Shown one piece after another: positions 26,318-35,184 of a stretch of 64,000 bases of DNA. The stretch's first letter is position 1. Each line of letters begins with the position of its first letter. Source of the stretch: Salinisphaera sp052044135 (GTDB lineage: Bacteria; Pseudomonadota; Gammaproteobacteria; Nevskiales; Salinisphaeraceae); the NCBI RefSeq assembly GCF_052044135.1, contig NZ_JBQDYF010000011.1, forward strand, positions 61,649 through 125,648, in the 5' to 3' direction. Made by a program: the position numbers and the translations under genes. The notes beneath the pieces are model-generated. The model searched no databases. It was not told where the DNA came from and saw nothing but the letters and a program-made list of their open reading frames with translations.

Positions 26318-28021
26318 ATGTTTCATAGCCGATGGCCGGCCCTTGTTGCCGCGACAACACTTATCGTATTCACCGGGGGATGCAACGATCACAGTAAAAA
26401 GAACGTCACTTCGGATGCCGCGAAGACGCCGATTCAGCATCTCGTGGTCATTTTCCAGGAAAATATCTCATTCGATCACTACTTTGGCACTTATCCGAAC
26501 GCGACCAACCCGAGCAACGCGCCGAAGTTTACGGCCACAGCCGACACGCCGACCGGCATCGATAACTACACGCAGGAGTTGTTGAACAACAACCCCAATC
26601 TGAATCCGGCCAACGGTAGCGGTGCGACAAATCCCTTCCGTCTCGATCGCAGTCAGGCGTTGACCGCCGATCAGGATCATGGCTACAAGCCGGAACAAAT
26701 GGCGTTCGACAATGGCGCCATGGACCTGTTTCCGAAGTCGGTCGGCCGCGGTGGCCCGCCGCCGGATGTGCAACAGGCGACCGCGACCCAGAATACCGGT
26801 CTCGTGATGGGCTACTACGACGGCAACACCGTGACCGCGTTGTGGAACTACGCCCAGCAGTACGCCATGAGCGACAATTCCTACGGCACCACATTCGGCC
26901 CGTCGACGCCGGGCGCACTCAACCTGATTTCCGGCCAGACCAACGGCATCGTCAACATGTCGCCGGCCGGCAACACCTACGGCTATGTGGCCGACGGCAA
27001 CGGCGGCAAGACGCTCACCGGCGACCCGGACCCGATGGGTGATGTGTGCTCCGGTAATACCCAGGTGCGCATGGGCGGCAAGAATATAGGCAACATGCTC
27101 AACAGTGCCGGCATTACCTGGGGCTGGTTCGAGGGCGGGTTCGACCTGTCGGTGACCAATGCCGACGGGACGACGGGCTGCGGTCGCAGCCACAACACGC
27201 GTGTGTCGACCACGGGCACCCACACGAATGGCCCGGTGACGTCTGCCGATTATATCCCGCACCACGAGCCGTTCCAGTACTACACCTCGACGGCCAACCT
27301 GGAGCACAAGCGTCCGAGCAACGTCGCCTCCATTGGTCATACGTACGTGATCGACAGCAAGGGAAACAAGACCAAGACGAAGGATCCGGCGAATCATCAA
27401 TACGACACCCATGACTTCTTCGACGCAGTCAAGGCCGGCAACTTTCCGGCGGTCAGCTTCCTGAAGGCGCCGGCCTATCAGGACGGCCACGCCGGCTATT
27501 CCGATCCGCTCGACGAACAGGATTTCATCGTCAAGGTAATCAATTTCCTGCAACAGCAGAAGCAATGGAAGAACACTGCCGTGGTCATCGCCTACGACGA
27601 CTCGGACGGTTGGTATGACCACCGTTACAGTCCCAACGTCAATCCGTCAGCAAGCGTGCAGGACGTTCTCAACGGAAGCGGTACCTGTGACGCCGGCGGC
27701 ACCGGCTCGCACAAGCGCAGCCAGCCGCTGGCCGGTATCGACGGCAATCCGGCCCAGGGCCGCTGCGGCTATGGCCCGCGTCTGCCATTGCTGGTGATCT
27801 CGCCGTGGGCAAAGCACAACTTCGTCGACCACACGGTCACCGATCAGACGTCGGTCATGCGCTTCATCGAAGACAACTGGCTCGGCGGCAAGCGTCTGGG
27901 GCAGGGTTCATTCGACCAACTCGCGGGTCCGCTGAACAACATGTTCGACTTCAATGCGGCCAGCGCGCCGAATGGGAGCCTTCTGCTGCTCGATCCGCAG
28001 ACAGGCACGCCGAAGGGCTGA
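26318..28021 (+). CDS. Secreted phosphoesterase (acid phosphatase / phospholipase C family)
   Basis: A 567-residue exported protein of the PF04185 phosphoesterase family, which includes AcpA-type acid phosphatases and phospholipases C. The signal region (ALVAATTLIVFTGGC) ends in a possible lipobox Cys. The catalytic start motif is HLVVIFQENISFDHYFGTYP. Further conserved parts are MSDNSYGTTFGPSTPGALNL, HTNGPVTSADYIPHHEPFQY, YDTHDFFDAVKAGNFPAVSF, VVIAYDDSDGWYDHRY and RLPLLVISPWAKHNFVDHTV. The ATG 26318 has GGGGA upstream. Phosphomonoester versus phospholipid specificity cannot be decided. Confidence 0.9.
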   Translation: MFHSRWPALVAATTLIVFTGGCNDHSKKNVTSDAAKTPIQHLVVIFQENISFDHYFGTYPNATNPSNAPKFTATADTPTGIDNYTQELLNNNPNLNPANGSGATNPFRLDRSQALTADQDHGYKPEQMAFDNGAMDLFPKSVGRGGPPPDVQQATATQNTGLVMGYYDGNTVTALWNYAQQYAMSDNSYGTTFGPSTPGALNLISGQTNGIVNMSPAGNTYGYVADGNGGKTLTGDPDPMGDVCSGNTQVRMGGKNIGNMLNSAGITWGWFEGGFDLSVTNADGTTGCGRSHNTRVSTTGTHTNGPVTSADYIPHHEPFQYYTSTANLEHKRPSNVASIGHTYVIDSKGNKTKTKDPANHQYDTHDFFDAVKAGNFPAVSFLKAPAYQDGHAGYSDPLDEQDFIVKVINFLQQQKQWKNTAVVIAYDDSDGWYDHRYSPNVNPSASVQDVLNGSGTCDAGGTGSHKRSQPLAGIDGNPAQGRCGYGPRLPLLVISPWAKHNFVDHTVTDQTSVMRFIEDNWLGGKRLGQGSFDQLAGPLNNMFDFNAASAPNGSLLLLDPQTGTPKG

Positions 28022-28077
28022 GTGCATACGCAGATCTGTGCAAGCGGGCATCGGTCACTGTCCGCGGTTTGATGCGA

Positions 28078-28106
28078 CGCCCGGCGGCTTGCCGCTGGGC
28101 GTTTTT
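28078..28106 (+). terminator. Intrinsic terminator after the phosphoesterase
   Basis: CGCCCGGCGG and CCGCTGGGCG pair with a CTTG loop and are followed by five T, 56 bp after the stop codon. Confidence 0.85.
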
Positions 28107-28148
28107 CGTTTAATGCAATACGCGTGATTGCGCGCGCCGGGGCGGACG

Positions 28149-29759
28149 ATGAGCTTATCGCGACGATATTTTCTACTCTTGGGAGCGGCGGGAGCGACCA
28201 CTGCGGGTCTGGGGTTGCCGGCGCTGGGCGCGAGGGCGGACGCAAAGACACGCCAGGCATTGTCGATGGACCCGCGTACATTGACGCCGTTCGTCGACCC
28301 GCTGCCGATTCCGCCGAAGGCCGCGCCTACACGGCAATGGCCGCTGCCGGACGAGAATGGGGAGCGCATCCCCCATTATCGCGTTGGCATGAACGAAGCC
28401 GAAGTGAAAGTGCACCGCGACATGAAACCAACGCGCATGTGGACCTATGACGGCACGCACCCGGGCCCGACCTTCGATACCGTATCCGGCCAACCGTTAT
28501 CGGTCGAGTGGATCAACAATCTGCCGTCTGAACATTTTCTGCCGGTCGACTACACGATCTGCGGAATGAAACCCGGTGCGCAGAGCGTACGCAACGTGGT
28601 GCATGTTCACGGGGGCCGTACGCCGGCGGCGAGCGATGGCTATCCGGAGGACTGGTATCCGCCCGGCCAGTCGGCCACGGCTCACTATCCGAATGGGCAG
28701 GCGGCTACCACGCTCTGGTATCACGATCATGCGATGGGCGTGTCCCGACTCAACCACTACGCGGGGATGATGGGGGCGTTTCTCATCCGCGATGAACACG
28801 AGGCGTCGCTGGGGCTGCCCAACGGCGACCAGGAAATACCGCTGATCATTTGCGACCGCTGTTTCAGCCCGGAAGGCCAGCTGTACTACCCGACCTCCGG
28901 CATTCCCGGCCATCCGTGGATCTCGGAATTCCGTGGCAACGCGATCATGATCAACGGCAGGCTCTATCCGTATCTGGATGTCGAGCCGCGCAAGTATCGC
29001 CTGCGTCTGGTCAACGGCTCGAACCAGCGCTTTCTGCGCCTGGCGCTTTCCGGTCAGAGGCCATTCCATCAGATCGGCAGCGATCAGGGGCTGCTCGCCT
29101 CGCCGGTGGCTATGAAACAGCTCCTGCTGGCACCGGCGGAGCGTGCCGACCTGATCGTCGATTTCTCGGCTTGGTCACATCAGCAATTGACGCTCACCAA
29201 CGACGGCCACGACGTGATGCAGTTCCGTGTCGGCGGTAAGCAGCACGGGGACCGCTCGCGGATGCCGCAGACCCTGACCCGAGTGCCGCGCATTCCGGAG
29301 TCACAGGCGGTACGTACGCGCCATCTCACGCTCAATGACTACAAGCGCCCAAGTGGCGATGCCATGCTCATGCTGCTCAACGGTACACGCTGGTATGCCG
29401 AGCCGACCGAAGACCCGGAACTGGGCAGCACCGAGATCTGGAACCTGGTGAATCTCACCGAGGACACGCACCCGATTCACCTGCATCTGGTGCGGTTCCA
29501 GGTGCTCGATCGGCGGCCGATCGACATGTTCATGTACGAAAACGAGAAGAAGCTGCGATACCTCGGCAAGGCACAGGCGCCGCAAGCCAATGAAATGGGG
29601 TGGAAGGACGTCATTCAGGCCTATCCGGGAACGGTAACCCGCATCATCGTGCCCTTCGACGGTTACCCGGGCCGTTACGTCTGGCATTGCCACATTTGGG
29701 AGCACGCGGCGAACGAGATGATGCGCCCCTATGTGGTGCGACCGCGCGGCAGTGCCTAA
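28149..29759 (+). CDS. Multicopper oxidase, CotA/bilirubin-oxidase-like, Tat-exported
   Basis: A 536-residue oxidase with a twin-arginine-like signal (LSRRYFLLLGAAGA). Three cupredoxin domains carry the full set of copper ligands: HVHGG, WYHDHAMG, HPIHLHL and HCHIWEHAANEMM, the last giving the type 1 Cys/His and axial Met. The order and DYTICGMKPG-type insert resemble CotA/bilirubin oxidases rather than CueO. These oxidise phenols, bilirubin or metal ions while reducing O2 to water. ATG 28149 is used because it gives the compact Tat signal. The physiological substrate is unknown. Confidence 0.9.
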   Translation: MSLSRRYFLLLGAAGATTAGLGLPALGARADAKTRQALSMDPRTLTPFVDPLPIPPKAAPTRQWPLPDENGERIPHYRVGMNEAEVKVHRDMKPTRMWTYDGTHPGPTFDTVSGQPLSVEWINNLPSEHFLPVDYTICGMKPGAQSVRNVVHVHGGRTPAASDGYPEDWYPPGQSATAHYPNGQAATTLWYHDHAMGVSRLNHYAGMMGAFLIRDEHEASLGLPNGDQEIPLIICDRCFSPEGQLYYPTSGIPGHPWISEFRGNAIMINGRLYPYLDVEPRKYRLRLVNGSNQRFLRLALSGQRPFHQIGSDQGLLASPVAMKQLLLAPAERADLIVDFSAWSHQQLTLTNDGHDVMQFRVGGKQHGDRSRMPQTLTRVPRIPESQAVRTRHLTLNDYKRPSGDAMLMLLNGTRWYAEPTEDPELGSTEIWNLVNLTEDTHPIHLHLVRFQVLDRRPIDMFMYENEKKLRYLGKAQAPQANEMGWKDVIQAYPGTVTRIIVPFDGYPGRYVWHCHIWEHAANEMMRPYVVRPRGSA

Positions 29760-29802
29760 AAAAAGCCATGCCGACAGACGCGTGATTGTTATGGCGGTTG
29801 GC

Positions 29803-29831
29803 GCGCGGCCCGACATCCAGGCGGGCCGCGC
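29803..29831. terminator. Hairpin between convergent oxidase and satP genes
   Basis: GCGCGGCCC and GGGCCGCGC form a perfect 9-bp stem. It sits 43 bp after the oxidase stop and just before the satP stop, with only a weak T-rich flank, so it probably acts as a bidirectional transcript end. Confidence 0.6.
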
Positions 29832-29843
29832 TATTGTCACGGG

Positions 29844-30428
29844 TCAGTCGCGCGCGCCCACCGGCACCACGACGCGCCCGTAAGTCGCGTTGGTCACTTC
29901 GGCGAAGCTGGTGTACATCGCCGAGGCCCCGCACAGGATGCCGACGTAACCGCCCAGGGCGCCGATGGTGCTGGCGCCGAAGGCATCACCGATCCCGAGC
30001 AGGGCGAACGTGATCCACAGGGTGAGAAACACGAACCACAGCGCGCGGTTCAGACGAAATGTCGCGATCCACATATAGAACGTGAATACGCCCCAAAGCA
30101 GGAGGGCGACGCCGATGGTGGGTCCGGCCTTGCTCAGGTCGAGCAAGCCGTTGCCTGCAAACAGAAGCAGGATGGCGAACCACCACCAGAATGCACCATA
30201 GCTGAGAAACGCGACCATCCCGAAAGTGTTACCGGTGCGGAACTCGAGCAGGCCCGCGATGAGCTGTATGAGGCCGCCGTAGGCCAGGGCCAGCGGTATG
30301 ACGACGGGCTCGCCGCCGCTCGGTAGAATATGGGCGTTGATCAGGCTGAGCAACACGGTAGTCAGCCCGAAGCCGACGAGCCCCAGCGGCCCCGGGTTGG
30401 CCAAGGGTTTGATCTGTGTATCCGACAT
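29844..30428 (-). CDS. satP: Acetate/succinate transporter, GPR1/FUN34/YaaH (SatP) family
   Basis: A six-helix inner-membrane carrier of 194 residues. The N-terminal signature LANPGPLGLVGFGLTTVLLS corresponds to the NPxPLGL motif of the family, and EFRTGNTFGMVAFLSYGAFW and FTFYMWIATFRLNRALWFVF match conserved segments. SatP imports acetate or succinate with protons. ATG 30428 follows a strong GGAGGAG ribosome site; the longer frame upstream is not needed. Confidence 0.92.
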   Translation of the reverse strand: MSDTQIKPLANPGPLGLVGFGLTTVLLSLINAHILPSGGEPVVIPLALAYGGLIQLIAGLLEFRTGNTFGMVAFLSYGAFWWWFAILLLFAGNGLLDLSKAGPTIGVALLLWGVFTFYMWIATFRLNRALWFVFLTLWITFALLGIGDAFGASTIGALGGYVGILCGASAMYTSFAEVTNATYGRVVVPVGARD

Positions 30429-30760
30429 AATCTTCTCCTCCCTGATTGGAATTGTGGCGATCGGAAGATTCAAGATTAGCAGTAGAACTCGAGGAAAAGG
30501 TGACTACTTTGGTTGCACACAACACGACACGCCGGCAACGCAGGCATTGGCATGCACTTGCAAAAGTCCGGTGTTGCGGCAAACCCCGGCATGGGGCGGT
30601 TCCGAGCCCGATGCCGCGCGCACGAAATGCGAGTTGGATTGGCAAAGCTATTGGGGCGGGAAAAATTTCCGATGACCGGGAATATCGGGGAAAGCCTGCC
30701 ATGACAACGCGCGCCGGTCCGCTTATGCAGTCCCGCGTCGTTTCTGATTCGATTGGCTAA
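30429..30760. other. Gene-free stretch between satP and the putative small RNA
   Basis: This stretch holds the promoter region of satP on the minus strand. Open frames here have poor codon character and no family resemblance. I see no other repeat or structured element. Confidence 0.5.
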
Positions 30761-30789
30761 TTGCGAAAGGTAGGAATCTGGCTAATAAT
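30761..30789 (+). promoter_or_regulatory. Sigma-70-like promoter for the small RNA
   Basis: TTGCGA (30761-30766) is followed after 17 bp by AATAAT (30784-30789), matching the -35 and -10 consensus at 4/6 and 5/6. The expected transcription start is at about 30795-30797, exactly at the first RNA hairpin. Confidence 0.6.
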
Positions 30790-30794
30790 AATCC

Positions 30795-30966
30795 GTAGAC
30801 GAACTGACCCAGGTCGGTTTCGTCTATTGTCCTGGCACTGTATTTGCTTGTAGCCAGGCTGCAACGTGTGCTGACGGCGTGCGGCGTTCGGTCGATCGGC
30901 TGAACGGCCGTCAGTAAGCGGTTTGTGACGTGCTGGCGGCTTCCTGTCCCGGAAGCCGCCTTTTTT
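30795..30966 (+). ncRNA. Putative structured small RNA (~170 nt), no protein frame
   Basis: The stretch between the promoter and a strong terminator folds into consecutive hairpins. Hairpin 1 (30796-30826) has TAGACGAA paired with TTCGTCTA plus an inner stem. Hairpin 2 (30831-30858) pairs CCTGGC with GCCAGG. Hairpin 3 (30871-30914) pairs CTGACGGC with GCCGTCAG and has an inner CGTTC/GAACG stem. The last is the terminator hairpin. No open frame with a ribosome site runs through it. I do not recognise it as tmRNA, 6S, SRP or RNase P RNA. A role as a trans-acting or protein-binding sRNA is inference. It does not read into the next gene, which is on the other strand. Confidence 0.6.
30935..30966 (+). 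terminator. Strong intrinsic terminator of the small RNA
   Basis: GGCGGCTTCC and GGAAGCCGCC form a perfect 10-bp stem with a 6-nt loop, directly followed by six T. This is the strongest terminator in the window, and no plus-strand protein gene lies upstream of it within 1 kb. Confidence 0.92.
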
Positions 30967-31322
30967 ATGCCGAGCGTATCGTGCGAAGTCTCCCGACTGT
31001 TCCAGCTCTTATTGCTCGGTTGATGATAGCGCCAGGCAGCTGAACGGGGCCTTGCGGACGTCGGGTCCTTGTCGTGCCCGGTAATGGGGCGGCCCGGCGC
31101 ATCGGGATTATTTGTTGTTCCGCGGGGTTGTTTTGCGGGCCAGTGGCTTCGGCAACGCTTGGCGGTATCGCGCGATGTCGTAGCGAGCGTTGGTGTGGCC
31201 TGGCCGTATCGCTGCGGGCTGCGCGACTACAGGGCCGGTAGAGCGCGTGGCGCACGATGTCGCTATCGAACACAGCGCGCCCCACAGCAGCGCAATGACT
31301 TGGCGGGACAGGCCCGGCGCAC
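30967..31322. other. Gene-free stretch downstream of the small RNA
   Basis: About 355 bp between the sRNA terminator and the stop of the ABM-family gene. Frames here (for example 31069-31395) lack a ribosome site and family resemblance. I see nothing else in it. Confidence 0.5.
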
Positions 31323-31625
31323 TCAACCCTTAACGAAAAAACGCACCACCGGGTCGGTGGCCAAAAGCGGGGCGGTGCTGTCCTTGAATGGCTGATAGTG
31401 CGGCATGCGCCTGTGTGCATCAAACGCCGCCCGGTCGGTATAGGCTTCGTGCAATACCACCACATTCCCGCCGTCCTCGGGGACGAGTACGTCGAACTGA
31501 TGACAACCCGGCTCGTTGGTCAGGGATTGCCGAGCGTCTTCGTGGGCATGGTCGAGGAAGGCCTCACGCTGTTCGGGTTTGACGGTGAATTCGGCGATGA
31601 CGACGAAACCGAACGGGTCACTCAT
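31323..31625 (-). CDS. ABM-domain monooxygenase (YgiN-like)
   Basis: A 100-residue single-domain protein of the antibiotic-biosynthesis monooxygenase fold, a cofactor-free oxygenase of quinols or similar. It contains FVVIAEFTVKPEQREAFLDH, EPGCHQFDVLVPEDGGNVVV, LHEAYTDRAAFDAH and PHYQPFKD. These match YgiN/LsrG-like proteins, whose substrates vary. It is divergent from the iron alcohol dehydrogenase with about 150 bp between starts. Confidence 0.85.
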   Translation of the reverse strand: MSDPFGFVVIAEFTVKPEQREAFLDHAHEDARQSLTNEPGCHQFDVLVPEDGGNVVVLHEAYTDRAAFDAHRRMPHYQPFKDSTAPLLATDPVVRFFVKG

Positions 31626-31773
31626 GACTGTATCCTTGTGGTTTGGCGCGAGGCGCCGGATGTAACGAATGGGCCGGGCCGGGTCTTGTCGTCTTGACCC
31701 ATCGGCGGGCGGCGCCTACAACAGACGACACCGGCCCGGCCGCCCGCTGGCCGCCATAATGGAGGAGCTCGAC

Positions 31774-32958
31774 ATGTCCCACAACATTCTCATGCCGCGG
31801 ATCATGGAGGTCGGCGGCGGTGCACTCGACCGGCTGCCGGACGTGCTCGCCGCGCTCGATGTGGCGCGGCCGCTGATCGTCACCGATCGCATGATGGTGG
31901 AGCTGGGGTACGTCGACCGCGTACGCGAACTGCTGGCCGCCGCCGCGATACCGACGCAGGTGTTCGCCGATACGGTGCCCGAGCCCACCGAACGCTCGAT
32001 CATGGCCGGCGTCGAGGCCATGACAGGTGGCCTGGACGATGGCCGGACCTTCGACAGTGTCATCGCCATCGGCGGCGGCAGCCCGATCGATTCGGCCAAG
32101 GCGATCGGCGTGCTGGCGCACTTCGGCGGCGAAATACGCGACTATCAGTTTCCCAGGCAGGCTGAGCGCGCCGGCCTGCCGTTGATCGCCGTGCCCACCA
32201 CCGCGGGTACCGGTTCGGAATGCACGCGCTTCACCATCATCACCGACGACACGGTGGACGAGAAAATGCTCTGTGTGGGGGTCGGATTCATGCCGACCGC
32301 GGCCATCGTGGACTACGAGCTCAGTCTGTCCGTGCCACCGCGGGTCACGGCCGACACCGGCATCGATGCGCTCACGCACGCCATCGAAGCCTATGTCAGC
32401 CGCAAGGCGAACGGGTTCTCGGATCATCAGGCGTTGGCCGCGATGCGTTTGATTGCGCCCAATCTGCGCACGGTCTACCACCAACCGGACAACCGCGCTG
32501 CCCGCGAAGCCATGATGCTGGGGGCCAGCCTGGCCGGTCTCGCGTTTTCCAGTGCATCTGTGGCACTCGTTCATGGCATGAGCCGCCCGATCGGCGCGTT
32601 CTTTCATGTGCCCCACGGCATGTCCAATGCCATGCTGCTGCCCGCCGTGACCCGTTTTTCACTCGACAACGCTCCGGCGCGCTATGCCCGCTGCGCGCGC
32701 AGCATGGGCATCGCCAGCGAATCCAACACGGATACGGCGGCGGTGCACTTGCTGATCAAGGAATTGGGCGCGCTCAATCGTGAACTCGAAGTGCCCACGC
32801 CGGGCGAATTCGGAATCGATCCGGACCGCTGGCGCAGCGCGCTCCCCACCATGGCGGAACAGGCGCTGGCCTCCGGTTCTCCCGGCAATAACCCGCGCGT
32901 GCCGGAGGTCGGCGAGATCATCGAGCTCTACCAACAGGTCTGGCAATCCGTGTCATAG
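31774..32958 (+). CDS. Iron-containing alcohol dehydrogenase
   Basis: A group III NAD(P)-dependent alcohol dehydrogenase of 394 residues. GGGSPIDSAKA binds NAD(P), VPTTAGTGSE is the second dinucleotide loop, and metal ligands lie in DALTHAIEAYV (Asp and His) and ALVHGMSRPIGAFFHVPHG (His residues). The family oxidises primary alcohols, 1,3-propanediol or related compounds; the substrate here is unknown. ATG 31774 has GGAGGAG nine bases upstream, which decides the start over earlier in-frame codons. Confidence 0.93.
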   Translation: MSHNILMPRIMEVGGGALDRLPDVLAALDVARPLIVTDRMMVELGYVDRVRELLAAAAIPTQVFADTVPEPTERSIMAGVEAMTGGLDDGRTFDSVIAIGGGSPIDSAKAIGVLAHFGGEIRDYQFPRQAERAGLPLIAVPTTAGTGSECTRFTIITDDTVDEKMLCVGVGFMPTAAIVDYELSLSVPPRVTADTGIDALTHAIEAYVSRKANGFSDHQALAAMRLIAPNLRTVYHQPDNRAAREAMMLGASLAGLAFSSASVALVHGMSRPIGAFFHVPHGMSNAMLLPAVTRFSLDNAPARYARCARSMGIASESNTDTAAVHLLIKELGALNRELEVPTPGEFGIDPDRWRSALPTMAEQALASGSPGNNPRVPEVGEIIELYQQVWQSVS

Positions 32959-33143
32959 CGCGCCGCGAAAAGGCGCTGGCCTCGGAGTGGTGCCGGCACT
33001 GGCTTCGTGTCAGCTCGACACTGCATCCCGCGCCAGGAACTGTTGTGCCGGGATACGCAAGACGGGCCCCGCCGCACGTCCGGTTGCCGGGGCTCGGTCG
33101 GGCAACCATCGCGCGCTTGCGCGACGAGTCCCGGGCGCGTGGC

Positions 33144-34181
33144 TCAGACGGTGCTTGGCCGCCGGGCCAGCGCGGACCAAAGTGAAGAACGGTGCGAAAG
33201 CACATGCCAGCCGCCGGCCAGTAGCGGGCGAGACAGTGGCGCGCGTGCCAACCGCCATAAGCCGGCACGGCGATTGGCGGCATGCCAGCACGCGCCGGCC
33301 CAGAACACGGCGAGCACACCCGAAAATTCGGGCTCGGGGTACAGGCGCTTTTGCCGGTTCGCATCTTTAAGCCCCTGCAGCCATCGCTCGGCCCAATCGA
33401 TGTAGTTCGAGTCGGCGCGTTCGCCGCCCTTGTCGAAGCGGCGCAGGCGATAATGTCGATCGAGGTCGGCGGGAGAGAAGTCGATGCCCAATGCCTCGAG
33501 CTGTGTGGCAAAAACCTGGCAACGATAATGGCGATCCCGGGCGACATGCTTCGCTGTGGTTTGTCCCGGATGCCGACGGCGATCGACCAGAAGCCGGGGC
33601 AAGCCAGCCAGCGGGTGATCCGCTGCAATGCGTGCCCAAAGATCAAAATCTTCCCCCACAGTGAGCGTTTCGCGATGCGGGTAAGCGCGCAGAATCTCGG
33701 TGCGTGCCATCGCGGCGGAATTCTCGATGCCCGATCGGAAAAGCCGCTCGGCGGCGATCTGGCGCGATCCTGTCGGCTTCCGCTTGACCCGCTTCAGCCG
33801 GCGCCCATCGGCATCGATCCAGCCGATCCAGGCGCCCACCGCCGCGTGCTGCGGATGGTCGTCCAGGAATCGTGCCTGACGTGCCAGGCGTTCCGGCCTG
33901 GCCAGATCATCGCTGTCGAGAAACGCAATGTAATGCCCCGATGCCTCGGCGATGCCACGGTTACGCGCGACCGCGATACCCTGGTTCTCCTGTGCCGTGA
34001 TGATTCGGATCCGGGGATCGTCAATCGCTGCCACGCGCGCCACGCTGTCGTCCGTTGAGCCATCGTCGACGACCAGGATTTCGAATGCGGGCGCATCGCG
34101 CTGGTCGAGAACGCTTTGAATCGCGTCGACGATATAGCGGGCCCGGTTATACACCGGGATGATGACGGATATTGCGGTCAT
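33144..34181 (-). CDS. Glycosyltransferase family 2
   Basis: A 345-residue GT-A fold glycosyltransferase. The N-terminus has SVIIPVYNRARYIVDAIQSV and LVVDDGSTDDSVARV, then the metal-binding motif YIAFLDSDDLARPERL, and a catalytic region TLTVGEDFDLWARIAADHPL. The C-terminal part is basic and has no clear membrane helices. Such enzymes build surface polysaccharides or LPS. Context with KdoO and an ATP-grasp sugar-associated protein supports an envelope role. Start chosen at ATG 34181. Confidence 0.9.
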   Translation of the reverse strand: MTAISVIIPVYNRARYIVDAIQSVLDQRDAPAFEILVVDDGSTDDSVARVAAIDDPRIRIITAQENQGIAVARNRGIAEASGHYIAFLDSDDLARPERLARQARFLDDHPQHAAVGAWIGWIDADGRRLKRVKRKPTGSRQIAAERLFRSGIENSAAMARTEILRAYPHRETLTVGEDFDLWARIAADHPLAGLPRLLVDRRRHPGQTTAKHVARDRHYRCQVFATQLEALGIDFSPADLDRHYRLRRFDKGGERADSNYIDWAERWLQGLKDANRQKRLYPEPEFSGVLAVFWAGACWHAANRRAGLWRLARAPLSRPLLAGGWHVLSHRSSLWSALARRPSTV

Positions 34182-34305
34182 CGGCTCTTCTGGGTTGGTG
34201 GTCAAAAAAACGCCCCTGTCACGCGGGGCGCCGACAATGGGCGACTATACGCGCCCCGCGACCCATGCGGCATCGACACAGTGCCGCCCACACGAGGACA
34301 GAAAC

Positions 34306-35169
34306 TTGACGGATCATGGCAACGGTGAAACGCGCATTGTACTGGTTGCGGGCGCGGTGCGCTCGGCGGGCGTGGCGGGCCATCATGACTACACCGGGGG
34401 CTGCCATCTGCTCGCCACGCTGTTGCATCGAGTGCCCGGTGTGTCGTGCGTCGTCGCCGAGCAGGGCTGGCCGGATGATGAACGGGAATTGACCGACGCC
34501 AACGCCGTCGCCTTCTACGACAACGGCGGGGGCAAGCAGGGTTTTCTCGCCGATGAGACCCGGCGCGCGCGCCTTTTGGCGCTTGCATCGCGCGGCTGCG
34601 GCCTGGTGCTGCTTCATCAGGCTGCCGGTTTTCCGCGGGAACACGTGAGCCTGGGGCAGCAGTTGTTCGGCGGCGTTTACGTGGCCGGCGAATCGGGGCG
34701 GGGGCACTGGAAAAGTCGCCACCGGGATTTTCCGCGACATCCGATCACACAAGACCTGCGGCCCTGGACGATGCGTGACGGGTGGCTCAACGACATCCGG
34801 TTCGCCACTGACACCGAGGATGCGGTCACGCCGTTGCTCTGGTCGGACAAGCGGCATGCCGGCGACGCGTCCGGCGGACCGGCGGCCGTGGTCAGCTGGG
34901 CCTTTGCGCCGTCCGCACGGGGCCGCGCATTCGTGTTCACGGGTGGCGACAACCATCGTATCTGGCAGGAGGATTCAGTACGGCGGCTGATTGCGGGCGG
35001 TCTGCTCTGGAGTGCCGGCGCGACCGTGCCACGCTCGCATGAATGGAGCGCCATGAGCTCAGCCGATGTCTTGGCCCATCAAACCCCTCGAACCTCGCCG
35101 ATCCCGCGCGCGCTCAAGTCCTTCGGGCGGCGCGTGCGCCGCACCCTCAGCGGGCGGCGCAAGTGGTAG
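34306..35169 (+). CDS. ThuA-like domain protein
   Basis: A 287-residue protein starting at TTG 34306 (GAGG eight bases upstream). It shows the class I glutamine-amidotransferase-like fold of the ThuA family: RIVLVAGAVRSAGVAGHHDY, LLATLLHRVPGVSCVVAEQG, AVAFYDNGGGKQGFL, GCGLVLLHQAAGF, and later RHPITQDLRPWTMRDGW and GRAFVFTGGDNHRIWQED. ThuA proteins are implicated in trehalose or other sugar use, but without a firm reaction. The C-terminal 45 residues are a basic tail. It lies between envelope genes on the opposite strand and is convergent with KdoO. Confidence 0.72.
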   Translation: MTDHGNGETRIVLVAGAVRSAGVAGHHDYTGGCHLLATLLHRVPGVSCVVAEQGWPDDERELTDANAVAFYDNGGGKQGFLADETRRARLLALASRGCGLVLLHQAAGFPREHVSLGQQLFGGVYVAGESGRGHWKSRHRDFPRHPITQDLRPWTMRDGWLNDIRFATDTEDAVTPLLWSDKRHAGDASGGPAAVVSWAFAPSARGRAFVFTGGDNHRIWQEDSVRRLIAGGLLWSAGATVPRSHEWSAMSSADVLAHQTPRTSPIPRALKSFGRRVRRTLSGRRKW

Positions 35170-35184
35170 GCGGCGCAGTCGGGC

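Noticed and set aside
30514..30650. Short matches (GGTTGCACACAA, TTGGATTGGCAAA) shared with 42330-42358
   Set aside because: 12-13 bp matches are expected by chance in 64 kb, and the order of the two blocks is reversed between the places.
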